Below, piece by piece: positions 1 to 6,326 of a stretch of 10,397 nucleotides of DNA. The stretch is from Bacteroidota bacterium. GTDB taxonomy: Bacteria > Bacteroidota > Bacteroidia > Bacteroidales > UBA10428. Location of the stretch: contig JAJUGM010000084.1 in NCBI GenBank assembly GCA_029268165.1, positions 1 through 10,397 of the forward strand, written 5' to 3'. The position numbers and the translations under genes were made by a program. The first letter of the stretch is position 1. Each line of letters opens with the position of its first letter. The notes under the pieces are model-generated. The model worked only from the letters and a program-made list of their open reading frames with translations. It searched no databases and was not told the DNA's origin.

Positions 1-26
1 ATTATGAAATTAAAAACAACGAATTT

Positions 27-40
27 CAAGCTACAAGCTA
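27..40. repeat. Two direct copies of CAAGCTA
   Basis: Two back-to-back copies of the heptamer CAAGCTA are seen, followed by looser matches. They share the AGCT core and 7-bp period of the cleaner arrays at 102-132 and 981-1011, so this may be a degenerate outlier of the same repeat family. With only two copies it could also be chance. Confidence 0.3.
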
Positions 41-101
41 TGAACCGCAAGAATGATGTAAGTGACATTTTAAACGTTTATAAAAGTAATTATTTATAAT
101 A

Positions 102-132
102 CTCGCAGCTCGCAGCTCGCAGCTCGCAGCTT
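102..132. repeat. Heptamer tandem array, 4 x CTCGCAG
   Basis: Four exact copies of the 7-bp unit CTCGCAG occupy 102-129, followed by CTT. The array lies 28 bp upstream of the ZIP transporter start codon. Its reverse complement, with two substitutions, recurs just after that gene at 981-1011, so the two arrays form inverted repeats around the gene. No ORF crosses it convincingly. Whether it belongs to a genome-wide dispersed repeat family cannot be judged from one window. Confidence 0.9.
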
Positions 133-160
133 AATAAAATAAACCTAAGATGAAACAGAT

Positions 161-976
161 ATGAACCTTGATTTTTTGCTTGAGTACAACCCTGTTTTAC
201 TGGCCCTTGCTGCCACATTGTTTACATGGGGTCTCACAGCCCTGGGATCGTCCATGGTTTTTTTCTTTAAATCGCTCAATAAAAAGGTACTGAATTCAAT
301 GCTGGGTTTTGCTGCAGGAGTGATGATTGCGGCCAGCTTCTGGTCGCTTCTCAAGCCTGCAATTGAAATGGCAGACAAAAACGGGTCTGTTCCATGGATA
401 CCGGCTGTTGTTGGTTTCCTGGCCGGAGGTATTTTTCTTCTGGTTATTGATAAGGTACTGCCCCACCTGCACATGGGATTGTCAACCGACAAAGCCGAAG
501 GCATTAAAACTTCATGGCAACGCAGTGTGCTGCTTGTTCTGGCTATTACGCTGCACAATATACCTGAGGGCTTCGCGGTAGGTGTGGCATTTGGAACACT
601 TGCCAACAATCCTGACACAGGAGTATTAGCTGGCGCAATTGCCCTGGCCATAGGTATAGGCCTTCAGAATTTCCCTGAAGGGGCTGCAGTATCCATTCCG
701 TTAAGGCGAGAAGGGGCATCAAGACTGAGAGCATTTAACTACGGGCAGCTTTCAGGAATAGTAGAGCCCATTGCAGGCCTCACCGGTGCTTATCTTGTTT
801 CGGTTATAGTTCCCCTGCTTCCTTATGCCTTGTCGTTTGCTGCAGGTGCTATGATTTTTGTGGTTGTCGAAGAATTAATACCTGAATCGCAGACCGGCAA
901 TGAAACCGATTTTTCAACCATTGGCGCAATGATTGGTTTTGCAACCATGATGCTGCTTGATGTTGCGCTTGGATGA
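161..976 (+). CDS. ZIP-family divalent metal transporter (GufA-like)
   Basis: This is a 271-residue inner-membrane protein of the ZIP family, which moves zinc or related divalent cations into the cytoplasm. About eight hydrophobic segments are visible, with a short loop near residues 104-120. The family's metal-site motifs are present: LHNIPEG at 131-137 in the fourth helix, LQNFPEG at 168-174 in the fifth, and acidic positions in VEP (E202) and VEEL (E237, E238). The Asn/Gln-rich second motif, with QNFPEG instead of HxxPEG, and the following SIPLRREG stretch resemble the GufA/SLC39A11-like branch; this subfamily call is from memory of the family. The length is normal and intact. The ATG at 161 is the first in frame and has no Shine-Dalgarno sequence. 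No metal-regulator site was recognised. The gene stands alone, convergent with the lipoprotein gene downstream, and is bracketed by inverted heptamer arrays. Metal specificity cannot be read from the sequence. Confidence 0.92.
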   Translation: MNLDFLLEYNPVLLALAATLFTWGLTALGSSMVFFFKSLNKKVLNSMLGFAAGVMIAASFWSLLKPAIEMADKNGSVPWIPAVVGFLAGGIFLLVIDKVLPHLHMGLSTDKAEGIKTSWQRSVLLVLAITLHNIPEGFAVGVAFGTLANNPDTGVLAGAIALAIGIGLQNFPEGAAVSIPLRREGASRLRAFNYGQLSGIVEPIAGLTGAYLVSVIVPLLPYALSFAAGAMIFVVVEELIPESQTGNETDFSTIGAMIGFATMMLLDVALG

Positions 977-980
977 AAAA

Positions 981-1011
981 AAGCTGCGAGCTACGAGCTG
1001 CGAGCTACGAG
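981..1011. repeat. Heptamer tandem array, alternating CTGCGAG / CTACGAG
   Basis: Four 7-bp units alternate CTGCGAG and CTACGAG, preceded by AAG. The array begins four bases after the ZIP stop codon and ends 12 bp before the stop of the convergent lipoprotein gene. It is the reverse complement of the array at 102-132 with 29 of 31 bases matching. It sits where a transcription terminator would be expected, but there is no T-tract, so it is not called as one. Confidence 0.9.
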
Positions 1012-1023
1012 TTGATTCTTGCC

Positions 1024-1413
1024 CTAATTAAAATCCTCCTCATTAAAAGTATAGGTGTATTTATAATTATGTTTCACAACCTTTTTCTCAACCCAGTTTT
1101 CCATATTGTAAATTTCAGATTTTGAGGTACTATCTCGATAAAACATAATAAACCTATCTCTTTTAGTAACCCGAATTGAATCATCTGATTCAAATGAAAT
1201 TTTTGCCGGAGAACCAGAAATACCTTCAGAAACGTGTAATATGGTAATAGATGAAAAAGAAGGAATCGTTTTTTCATTATCAGCTGAGTCATTTCTAAAG
1301 AACTCTACTTTTAAACTATCATTTGTATTATTTCTTAAATAAAAGGTAGTAATATAGCTTGGATCACATGATAAGATTACTATGCTTATAAAAACAATAA
1401 TTATATTTTTCAT
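1024..1413 (-). CDS. Small lipoprotein, paralogue 1 of the duplicated pair
   Basis: This 129-residue predicted lipoprotein has a short hydrophobic signal ending in a lipobox (ILSC, Cys16) followed by Asp-Pro. I recognise no named family. It is paralogous to the lipoprotein at 1762-2148: both have Cys16-Asp-Pro, an early F-x-(V/L)-(R/K)-N-x-T stretch, a DSI(R/K) segment, an IY...NWV motif and a C-terminal YTYT/FTYTI ending. The mature part looks like a small beta-rich domain with no catalytic motif. The reading frame is open further upstream to an ATG at 1446, but that would add 11 residues before the signal peptide and overlap the preceding gene. The ATG at 1413 gives a standard lipoprotein signal and leaves a 10-base gap after the preceding stop. 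The gene is AT-rich compared with the housekeeping genes. It is probably anchored in the envelope; surface exposure cannot be decided. Confidence 0.75.
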   Translation of the reverse strand: MKNIIIVFISIVILSCDPSYITTFYLRNNTNDSLKVEFFRNDSADNEKTIPSFSSITILHVSEGISGSPAKISFESDDSIRVTKRDRFIMFYRDSTSKSEIYNMENWVEKKVVKHNYKYTYTFNEEDFN

Positions 1414-1423
1414 AATCACAAAA

Positions 1424-1690
1424 TTAGTTAAAATAATACGCTTCAAATAAACTATTTACATCTGATTGATCTCTGTTAGATGTTTTTACCATTAGTCTAT
1501 CTCTAAATTGCTGCGGTGACCGAACATCTTTTTCCATGCATTTAAAAAATTCCTGATTGGTAAATGTACCTGCATAGTCAATATAATCTTTGCGTATCTT
1601 ATCTTCAGTATATTCTGTGCGAACAACATCAGCCGTATTATCAATTAAATCATGAAAAATACCCGCGGGGATCCATCCTCTATATCGCAT
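1424..1690 (-). pseudogene. Decayed second copy of the peptidase-like gene (C-terminal part only)
   Basis: The 88-codon frame matches the C-terminal third of the peptidase-like protein at 2171-2785. Shared blocks include GWIP, HDLID, AGTFT, KDVRSPQQFRDRLM, TSNRD and the terminal SLFEAYYFN. The HExxH region is absent. The only canonical start is the ATG at 1690. The frame stays open another 25 codons to about 1765, without any ATG, GTG or TTG, before an in-frame TGA at 1766-1768. The preceding lipoprotein gene ends at 1762, so the 5' part of the gene appears to have been lost at that junction. A seven-residue insertion relative to the longer copy is also present. It is best read as a truncated remnant after tandem duplication. 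The good conservation of the C-terminal domain leaves open that a short product with a binding role is still made. Confidence 0.7.
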
Positions 1691-1761
1691 AATGCCAATA
1701 AAAAAGATTGAAACTATATCATTTGAAGCATTACCTCTCTCTTGGTTGTATGTAATATATA

Positions 1762-2148
1762 CTACTCAATCATATCATTATCAATAGTATATGTAAATAT
1801 TTGAGTGTGTCTTTTATCATTATCAACAACCCAATTATCTCCATAATAAATATTATTTTTAAAATTTACAGTATCTTTTACAAATGTTAAAAATTTATTA
1901 TTCTCAAAACTAAATTTAATGGAATCGAAATCATTAACCTGAAAAGATTCAGGAGATAATCCAGAATCTTGAAAAATCACCACACTTGTAGATTTTTCAA
2001 TCTGGAAACTCTTATTTGCTGCTCCATTTGAATATAAAGTCATTTCAGCGTTATATTGTGTCTGATTTTTAACCTTAAATATAACAGTTTGCATGGGGTC
2101 ACATGCGGTGATAAATAGAACCATTAAAATAAAATATTGTACTTTCAT
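1762..2148 (-). CDS. Small lipoprotein, paralogue 2 of the duplicated pair
   Basis: This 128-residue predicted lipoprotein has a hydrophobic signal and lipobox ITAC (Cys16), followed by Asp-Pro. It is homologous along its length to the lipoprotein at 1024-1413, although clearly diverged. Two start codons are possible, ATG at 2154 and ATG at 2148. The second is chosen because it aligns with the paralogue's start and gives the same signal length, with Cys at 16 in both. The gene follows the HExxH protein after a 22-base gap, the same order as in the downstream pair, which suggests co-transcription. No catalytic motif and no known domain were recognised. A role as partner, chaperone or inhibitor of the neighbouring peptidase is inferred from the conserved pairing only. 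Confidence 0.75.
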   Translation of the reverse strand: MKVQYFILMVLFITACDPMQTVIFKVKNQTQYNAEMTLYSNGAANKSFQIEKSTSVVIFQDSGLSPESFQVNDFDSIKFSFENNKFLTFVKDTVNFKNNIYYGDNWVVDNDKRHTQIFTYTIDNDMIE

Positions 2149-2170
2149 AATCATATTTTATTAATACTTC

Positions 2171-2785
2171 TTAGTTAAAATAGTAAGCTTCAAATAAGGA
2201 AATTACATCAGTCCGGTCTCTATTAGAAGTTTCAGACATTAGTCTGTCTCTAAATTGCTGAGGAGAACGGACATCTTTGTCTAAAGCATTGAAAATTTCT
2301 TGATGAGTAAAAGTACCTGCTTTATCATAAAATGTATCCCTCACATTATCAACTTCTGTATCTATAAGATCATGTATTAAACCTCTTGGTATCCAACCCG
2401 TTCTTTGGTAACTGAATGTTAAAGAATCCCAAACCCATCCAACATCTATTCCTCCCTTTTTATCGGGAACAAAGTTCTCTTCTTCAGTAAGAGTAACAAT
2501 AGGGTTTGATGGATATTTTGCACGGCTTAAATACCATCCAATATGAAAGCCCCATGTTTCAGATAGGGCAACCAAATTAGCATCTTTTCCATTACCGTCA
2601 CCATACGAACCTTCATTTACAATATAATTGATGTAATTATCCCAGAATCCTGCCCCAACCTTGTTGAAATGACTTGCATGCGCCAGTTCGTGAAACACCG
2701 TTTCGTACAAATCATTACTGTTTTCAATAGAATTTCTGTTAAAGTTAATAATAATATCGGGTAAAAACCATTGAAAAATATTCAC
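2171..2785 (-). CDS. HExxH putative zinc metallopeptidase, possibly 5'-truncated
   Basis: The 204-residue frame contains HELAH at 32-36, the classic HExxH zinc-binding and catalytic motif (ligands H32 and H36, catalytic E33). SETW at 75-78 follows, whose E76 is a candidate third ligand as in gluzincin-type peptidases. The C-terminal block (GWIP at 130-133, HDLID, AGTFT, RSPQQFRDRLM, ending FEAYYFN) is repeated in the decayed copy downstream. No signal peptide is present, yet the neighbours are envelope proteins. The only usable start is a GTG at 2785, immediately preceded by an in-frame TAG, and only about 30 residues precede HExxH. Both points suggest that an N-terminal region with an export signal has been lost, or that the start is unusual. 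It lies nine bases after the outer-membrane protein gene, in the same frame but separated by two stops. Exact family, substrate and activity are unknown; it may be a pseudogene. Confidence 0.6.
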   Translation of the reverse strand: MNIFQWFLPDIIINFNRNSIENSNDLYETVFHELAHASHFNKVGAGFWDNYINYIVNEGSYGDGNGKDANLVALSETWGFHIGWYLSRAKYPSNPIVTLTEEENFVPDKKGGIDVGWVWDSLTFSYQRTGWIPRGLIHDLIDTEVDNVRDTFYDKAGTFTHQEIFNALDKDVRSPQQFRDRLMSETSNRDRTDVISLFEAYYFN

Positions 2786-2794
2786 CTAAATCAA

Positions 2795-3322
2795 TTAAAA
2801 ACAATATCCAACAGATATTCCTCCTGAAGGATACCATGTAGTGTTCTTACTATCTTCATTTCCATTGCCACTTTTTATTTCAAAAAAAGGCGTGAAAGCT
2901 AAACGGATGACTAACCTTTCTGTTGGATTCTGATACCTGTATCCAAGCCGGCAAGTCAGCAAACCATCCCATTCCCCCACATCTTCCCTGAAAACATATC
3001 CTAATCCGCATTCAGCATGATGGTTATTATTAAAGGATACTATTTCATTAAATAGAACTGGCAACCATAACCTGATCAGGCCTGTACCTGCAGGATAATA
3101 CGAAAATCCTGCCTGGCCTGAGGTGTTGAAAATGGGTCTGTTTAAAATTATTCTTTCATAGTTAATTGAATATATAAGTCCGTGCCCGAACAATTCTGTC
3201 TGAACACTGTTTTTATAACTGAAAACGCCTGCCCGGATTTCTGTGTTCTGGCTTAATGTTGCAGCAATAACGAAGAAATTAAATAACAGGCATACAATTA
3301 ATTTTAAGATTCTATGTAACAT
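2795..3322 (-). CDS. Conserved hypothetical outer-membrane beta-barrel protein
   Basis: The 175-residue protein has a Sec signal peptide (basic start, hydrophobic core about 6-22, likely cleavage near residue 25). The mature part has alternating hydrophobic and aromatic strands: YSINYERIIL, AGFSYY, HHAECGLGY, CRLGYRYQ, VIRLAFTPFF and GGISVGYCF. It ends in Phe, as outer-membrane barrels usually do. About 150 mature residues would suit a small barrel of roughly eight strands. I recognise the pattern as one of the uncharacterised Bacteroidota outer-membrane proteins, without a named function. The ATG at 3322 is the first in frame. It is the first gene of the minus-strand block that continues into the peptidase and lipoprotein genes with a nine-base gap. 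A hairpin-forming sequence lies 19 bases upstream of its start codon. Confidence 0.75.
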   Translation of the reverse strand: MLHRILKLIVCLLFNFFVIAATLSQNTEIRAGVFSYKNSVQTELFGHGLIYSINYERIILNRPIFNTSGQAGFSYYPAGTGLIRLWLPVLFNEIVSFNNNHHAECGLGYVFREDVGEWDGLLTCRLGYRYQNPTERLVIRLAFTPFFEIKSGNGNEDSKNTTWYPSGGISVGYCF

Positions 3323-3340
3323 AAATAGTTTTTTTTGTTG

Positions 3341-3359
3341 TAAGTAACTAACTTACTTA
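3341..3359 (-). promoter_or_regulatory. Inverted repeat upstream of the barrel-protein gene
   Basis: TAAGTAA at 3341-3347 and TTACTTA at 3353-3359 are perfect complements around a five-base centre, ending 19 bases before the barrel-protein start codon. It could be an operator or a leader hairpin. The stem is entirely A/T apart from one G-C pair, so it is weak as RNA, and chance is possible in such AT-rich DNA. Confidence 0.35.
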
Positions 3360-3594
3360 TAAAACATCCTATTTTCATTGTTTATACCAAATAACCTCTC
3401 CTGAATTCTCTTGCAGCTATCTAACCTTATGGATTATATTGGTATATTTTTTTACAAAAAAATAAAAAAATTAAAATTTTGCAAGAAAAACTAAAAATGT
3501 AATCAGAAATGCTTGCAGTTTAAATTATTCTTATTCGATTTGTTATTATAAAACATTAATATTCAATAATAAAAAACAGATTTTTCTCATAGAC

Positions 3595-3643
3595 GTCATT
3601 AGAAAAATAAGTTTAATGACATATTTGAGTTAAAAAGTCATTA
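3595..3643. repeat. Three alternating GTCATTA / TAATGAC motifs
   Basis: GTCATTA occurs at 3595-3601, its reverse complement TAATGAC at 3614-3620, and GTCATTA again at 3637-3643. The same inverted pair occurs at 10353-10380. The start-to-start spacings are 19 and 23 bp, roughly two helical turns. They may be protein-binding half-sites or weak hairpins; nothing else supports a function. Confidence 0.35.
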
Positions 3644-3660
3644 TTATATTTAATTCCTTT

Positions 3661-3734
3661 GTCACTTAGTCACTTCGTCACTTAGTCACCCTCCCCCACT
3701 GCATCACTTTATCACTTCATCACCTTATCACCAT
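3661..3734. repeat. Degenerate 8-bp tandem repeat array, (G/A)TCACTTN
   Basis: The first block has GTCACTTA, GTCACTTC, GTCACTTA and GTCACC in exact 8-bp register from 3661. A C-rich spacer follows, then a second block from 3703 with ATCACTTT, ATCACTTC, ATCACCTT and ATCACCAT. The unit core TCAC is invariant. The array is intergenic, between the barrel-protein gene and aspS, with no coding frame. Confidence 0.85.
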
Positions 3735-3882
3735 ATTATCCCGGCCTGCTTTCCTCTAAAAACATATTTTATCTGCCCGGATGAATAATCATACCTGGGG
3801 AAAAATGCCTTTTTATGTTATTGTATAGAATAAGGTAGACATTTATTAATACCCGTTCAGCATTAAACAGCATTCAATCCTT

Positions 3883-5634
3883 TCATCTGATATCTATTTT
3901 AATTGAAAGCTCTTTTAATTGCTCTGCAGTGATTTCGCTTGGTGTATCAATCATTACATCACGGGCAGCATTGTTTTTCGGAAAAGCAATTACATCACGT
4001 ATTGAGTCTTCGCCTGCAAATATGGCCACAAGCCTGTCAAAGCCGAATGCAATGCCCCCATGAGGCGGTGCACCATACCGAAAGGCATGCATCAGAAAAC
4101 CAAACTGACGTTGGGCTTCCTCATCAGTAAAACCAAGCAGGCTGAACATTTTTTTCTGAAGGTCTTCGTTGTGAATCCTTATTGACCCTCCTCCCACTTC
4201 GGTACCGTTAATCACCATGTCGTAGGCATTAGCCCTTACTTTGCCGGGTTGTGTATCCAGAAGCTCTATGTCATCAGTCTTAGGCGAAGTAAACGGATGA
4301 TGCATGGCAAAATAACGTTTTGCCTCCTCGTCCCATTCGAGCAGCGGAAAATCGAGTACCCAAAGTGGTTTAAAAACATCCTTGGGTCGCAGATTTAAAC
4401 GGTTACCCATTTCAAGGCGCAGCTCGCCCAAGGCTTTTAATGTGCTTATTTTTTCACCCGCCATAATAAGTAACAAATCACCGGGCTGTGCCTTTATGGC
4501 ATCAGCCCATTTCTTTAATTCATCAGGCTGATAAAACTTATCAACCGACGACTTCAACGAACCGTCAGTGCCATACTTTACATACAATAATCCTTTGGCG
4601 CCTATCTGAGGCCTTTTGACATATTCCGTGAGCTCATCCAGTTGTTTACGTGAATATTCCGAACAGCCATGAACGCATATTCCTCCGGTATATGCTGCCG
4701 AATCTATCACTCCAAAACCTTTGCCTTTTGCAATCGAAGTAATTTCGGTAATCGGCATTCCAAACCTTATATCAGGTTTGTCAGTTCCGTATTGCTCCAT
4801 TGCCTCATCATAAGTCATCCTTGGAAAAGGCTCACTGAATTCAATATTTTTTACTGTTTTAAACAAATGTTTTACCATACCTTCAAACATGTCGAGAATA
4901 TCCTGCTGATGTACAAACGACATCTCACAATCAATCTGCGTAAATTCAGGCTGGCGGTCAGCCCTTAAATCTTCATCCCTGAAACATTTAACTATCTGCA
5001 CATAACGGTCATATCCGGCTATCATCAGCAGTTGTTTGAATGTCTGGGGCGACTGCGGCAGGGCATAAAACTGGCCGGGATTGACCCTTGATGGCACTAC
5101 AAAATCCCTGGCCCCTTCAGGCGTTGATTTTATCAATACAGGCGTTTCAATTTCAATGAACTGATTCATGTTAAAATAATTCCTCACTTCAAAAGCCATC
5201 CTGTGGCGCAACAACAGGTTGTTTTTCAGCGGCTCACGACGCAGGTCGAGATAACGGTATTTCATGCGGATTTCTTCGCCACCGTCAGTTTCATTTTCAA
5301 TGGTAAAAGGAGGGGTTAATGATGCATTAAGCACGGTAAGCTTTTCAACAATAATCTCAATATCGCCTGTGGGCATTTTTGGATTCTTGTTACTTCTCTC
5401 AGTGACTGTGCCTTCAACCTGAACAACATATTCCCTGCCCAGCTTCCTTGCCTCATTACATAGCGAAGCATTTGCATCCATGTTAAATACAAGCTGTGTA
5501 ATACCATAGCGGTCACGTAAATCAATAAATGTCATCCCGCCAAGGTCTCTCGATCGCTGAATCCATCCGCTAAGGACAACGCTTTTTGATACATCCTGTA
5601 TTCTTAATTCACCACAGTTATGAGTTCTGTACAT
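3883..5634 (-). CDS. aspS: Aspartyl-tRNA synthetase, AspS
   Basis: The 583-residue class IIb synthetase attaches aspartate to tRNA-Asp in the cytoplasm. The N-terminal OB-fold anticodon-binding domain (about 1-105) contains GWIQRSRDLGG. The catalytic core has motif 1 (IEIETPVL, 160-167), the flipping loop (TPEGARDF, 171-178), motif 2 (FRDEDLRADRQPEFTQID, 218-235) and motif 3 (GFDRLVAIF, 531-539). The bacterial GAD insertion lies at about 285-420. Length is normal for bacteria. Residue 31 is Leu, as in enzymes specific for tRNA-Asp; non-discriminating enzymes that also charge tRNA-Asn usually have His there, so a discriminating enzyme is inferred. The frame is open upstream for 64 more codons, but that part overlaps tadA in antisense and lacks family similarity; the ATG at 5634 starts the conserved MYRTHNCGEL. 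The gene is divergent from tadA. Confidence 0.98.
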   Translation of the reverse strand: MYRTHNCGELRIQDVSKSVVLSGWIQRSRDLGGMTFIDLRDRYGITQLVFNMDANASLCNEARKLGREYVVQVEGTVTERSNKNPKMPTGDIEIIVEKLTVLNASLTPPFTIENETDGGEEIRMKYRYLDLRREPLKNNLLLRHRMAFEVRNYFNMNQFIEIETPVLIKSTPEGARDFVVPSRVNPGQFYALPQSPQTFKQLLMIAGYDRYVQIVKCFRDEDLRADRQPEFTQIDCEMSFVHQQDILDMFEGMVKHLFKTVKNIEFSEPFPRMTYDEAMEQYGTDKPDIRFGMPITEITSIAKGKGFGVIDSAAYTGGICVHGCSEYSRKQLDELTEYVKRPQIGAKGLLYVKYGTDGSLKSSVDKFYQPDELKKWADAIKAQPGDLLLIMAGEKISTLKALGELRLEMGNRLNLRPKDVFKPLWVLDFPLLEWDEEAKRYFAMHHPFTSPKTDDIELLDTQPGKVRANAYDMVINGTEVGGGSIRIHNEDLQKKMFSLLGFTDEEAQRQFGFLMHAFRYGAPPHGGIAFGFDRLVAIFAGEDSIRDVIAFPKNNAARDVMIDTPSEITAEQLKELSIKIDIR

Positions 5635-5704
5635 TTTTTTTAGGTTAAGATGCACGAAAATAGAAATAATCTTGCAAACTTTATTGTGATTTTTTACAAT
5701 AAAC
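5635..5704. promoter_or_regulatory. Divergent aspS-tadA promoter region
   Basis: These 70 bases separate the two divergent start codons and must hold both promoters unless transcription starts inside the genes. Candidate -7 elements are imperfect: TAATCTTG at 5667-5674 on the plus strand (one mismatch to TAnnTTTG) for tadA, and TAAAGTTTG at 5675-5683 on the minus strand (one extra base) for aspS. They lie side by side. No convincing upstream TTTG partner was found for either. No Shine-Dalgarno sequence precedes either start. Confidence 0.4.
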
Positions 5705-6196
5705 ATGGATGATGAAATAAATGGAATATTTTCCGATGAATATTTTATGAAAGAAGCGCTGAAAGAAGCGCAGAAAGCTTGTGATAAAGATGAGGTTCCG
5801 GTTGGCGCCGTCATTGTATGGAACAATCAGGTCATTGCCAGGGCTCATAATCTGACTGAAACGCTGAACGATGTTACAGCCCATGCTGAGATGCAGGCTT
5901 TCACAGCTGCGGCCGGTGCCTGTGGAGGTAAATATCTGTCCGACTGCACCTTATACGTAACACTTGAGCCGTGCGTAATGTGTGCAGGAGCTGCATACTG
6001 GACACAGATTGGAAGAATAGTTTATGGCGCCGATGATGAAAAAAAAGGTTATATGCTGCTAAGGTCTAAAAGCATTCTGCATCCGGGCACTGTGGTTACA
6101 AAAGGCGTTTTGCGGGATGAATGCAGTAAAATGTTAACTGATTTTTTTGCAAAAAAACGAAAAATTAAAAATTATATTAAAAAGCAAAAACATTAG
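5705..6196 (+). CDS. tadA: tRNA-specific adenosine deaminase, TadA
   Basis: The 163-residue zinc deaminase converts adenosine 34 of tRNA-Arg(ACG) to inosine, allowing it to read CGU, CGC and CGA. The cytidine/deoxycytidylate deaminase fold is evident: VPVGAVIV (31-38), the catalytic HAE (His60 zinc ligand, Glu62 proton shuttle) and PCVMC (Cys90 and Cys93 zinc ligands). The downstream RIVYGADDEKKGY segment is typical of TadA rather than of free-base cytosine or guanine deaminases. The length is normal, and the lysine-rich tail (about 149-162) fits RNA binding. The ATG at 5705 is the first in frame, 70 bp from the divergent aspS. A related guanine deaminase is the main alternative but less likely. 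Confidence 0.9.
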   Translation: MDDEINGIFSDEYFMKEALKEAQKACDKDEVPVGAVIVWNNQVIARAHNLTETLNDVTAHAEMQAFTAAAGACGGKYLSDCTLYVTLEPCVMCAGAAYWTQIGRIVYGADDEKKGYMLLRSKSILHPGTVVTKGVLRDECSKMLTDFFAKKRKIKNYIKKQKH

Positions 6197-6263
6197 TCAA
6201 TAGTGTTGGCATATTTAGTAATTATAAGGGTTTCATCCCATCTTAGTTTCAGCTATTTTGGTT

Positions 6264-6293
6264 TTTGTGTTTCATAATAATATCCTAAATTTG
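6264..6293 (+). promoter_or_regulatory. Bacteroidota-type promoter for the two-TM protein gene
   Basis: TAAATTTG at 6286-6293 matches the Bacteroidota -7 consensus TAnnTTTG exactly. TTTG at 6264-6267 lies 18 bases upstream, close to the usual position of the -33 element. The start codon at 6327 is 33 bases downstream, so the leader would be short. This is the best promoter in the window and suggests that the 6327 gene is not simply co-transcribed with tadA. Confidence 0.6.
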
Positions 6294-6326
6294 GTTCGCC
6301 GGGTAATTCATTAATGCTTTACTGAT

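Larger units (their letters stand above)
3323..3882. other. 560-bp gene-free, AT-rich region
   Basis: No credible coding frame is seen between the barrel-protein start and the aspS stop. The region holds a hairpin near the barrel gene (3341-3359), long A/T runs around 3446-3480, three alternating GTCATTA/TAATGAC motifs (3595-3643), the degenerate 8-bp repeat array (3661-3734) and a short direct repeat CAGCATT (3858-3864 and 3868-3874). It must contain the promoter of the minus-strand block, but I found no good TAnnTTTG element on that strand. Confidence 0.8.

Noticed and set aside
71..80. TAAACGTTTA palindrome upstream of the ZIP gene as a metal-regulator operator
   Set aside because: A 10-bp AT-rich palindrome is expected by chance at this frequency, and it does not match a Zur or Fur box that I know.
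145..651. A 168-residue minus-strand frame opposite the ZIP gene
   Set aside because: It lies antisense to a clearly functional transporter gene and its sequence is the low-complexity A/P/S/T-rich type expected of a shadow frame.
981..1011. Transcription terminator for the ZIP gene
   Set aside because: The heptamer array can form only short stems and no T-tract follows.
3661..3734. CRISPR array
   Set aside because: The units are 8 bp with no unique spacers and no cas genes nearby; it is a simple degenerate tandem repeat.
5635..5826. A 64-residue N-terminal extension of aspartyl-tRNA synthetase
   Set aside because: It overlaps tadA in antisense, has no similarity to the family and precedes the normal AspRS start MYRTHNCGEL at 5634.
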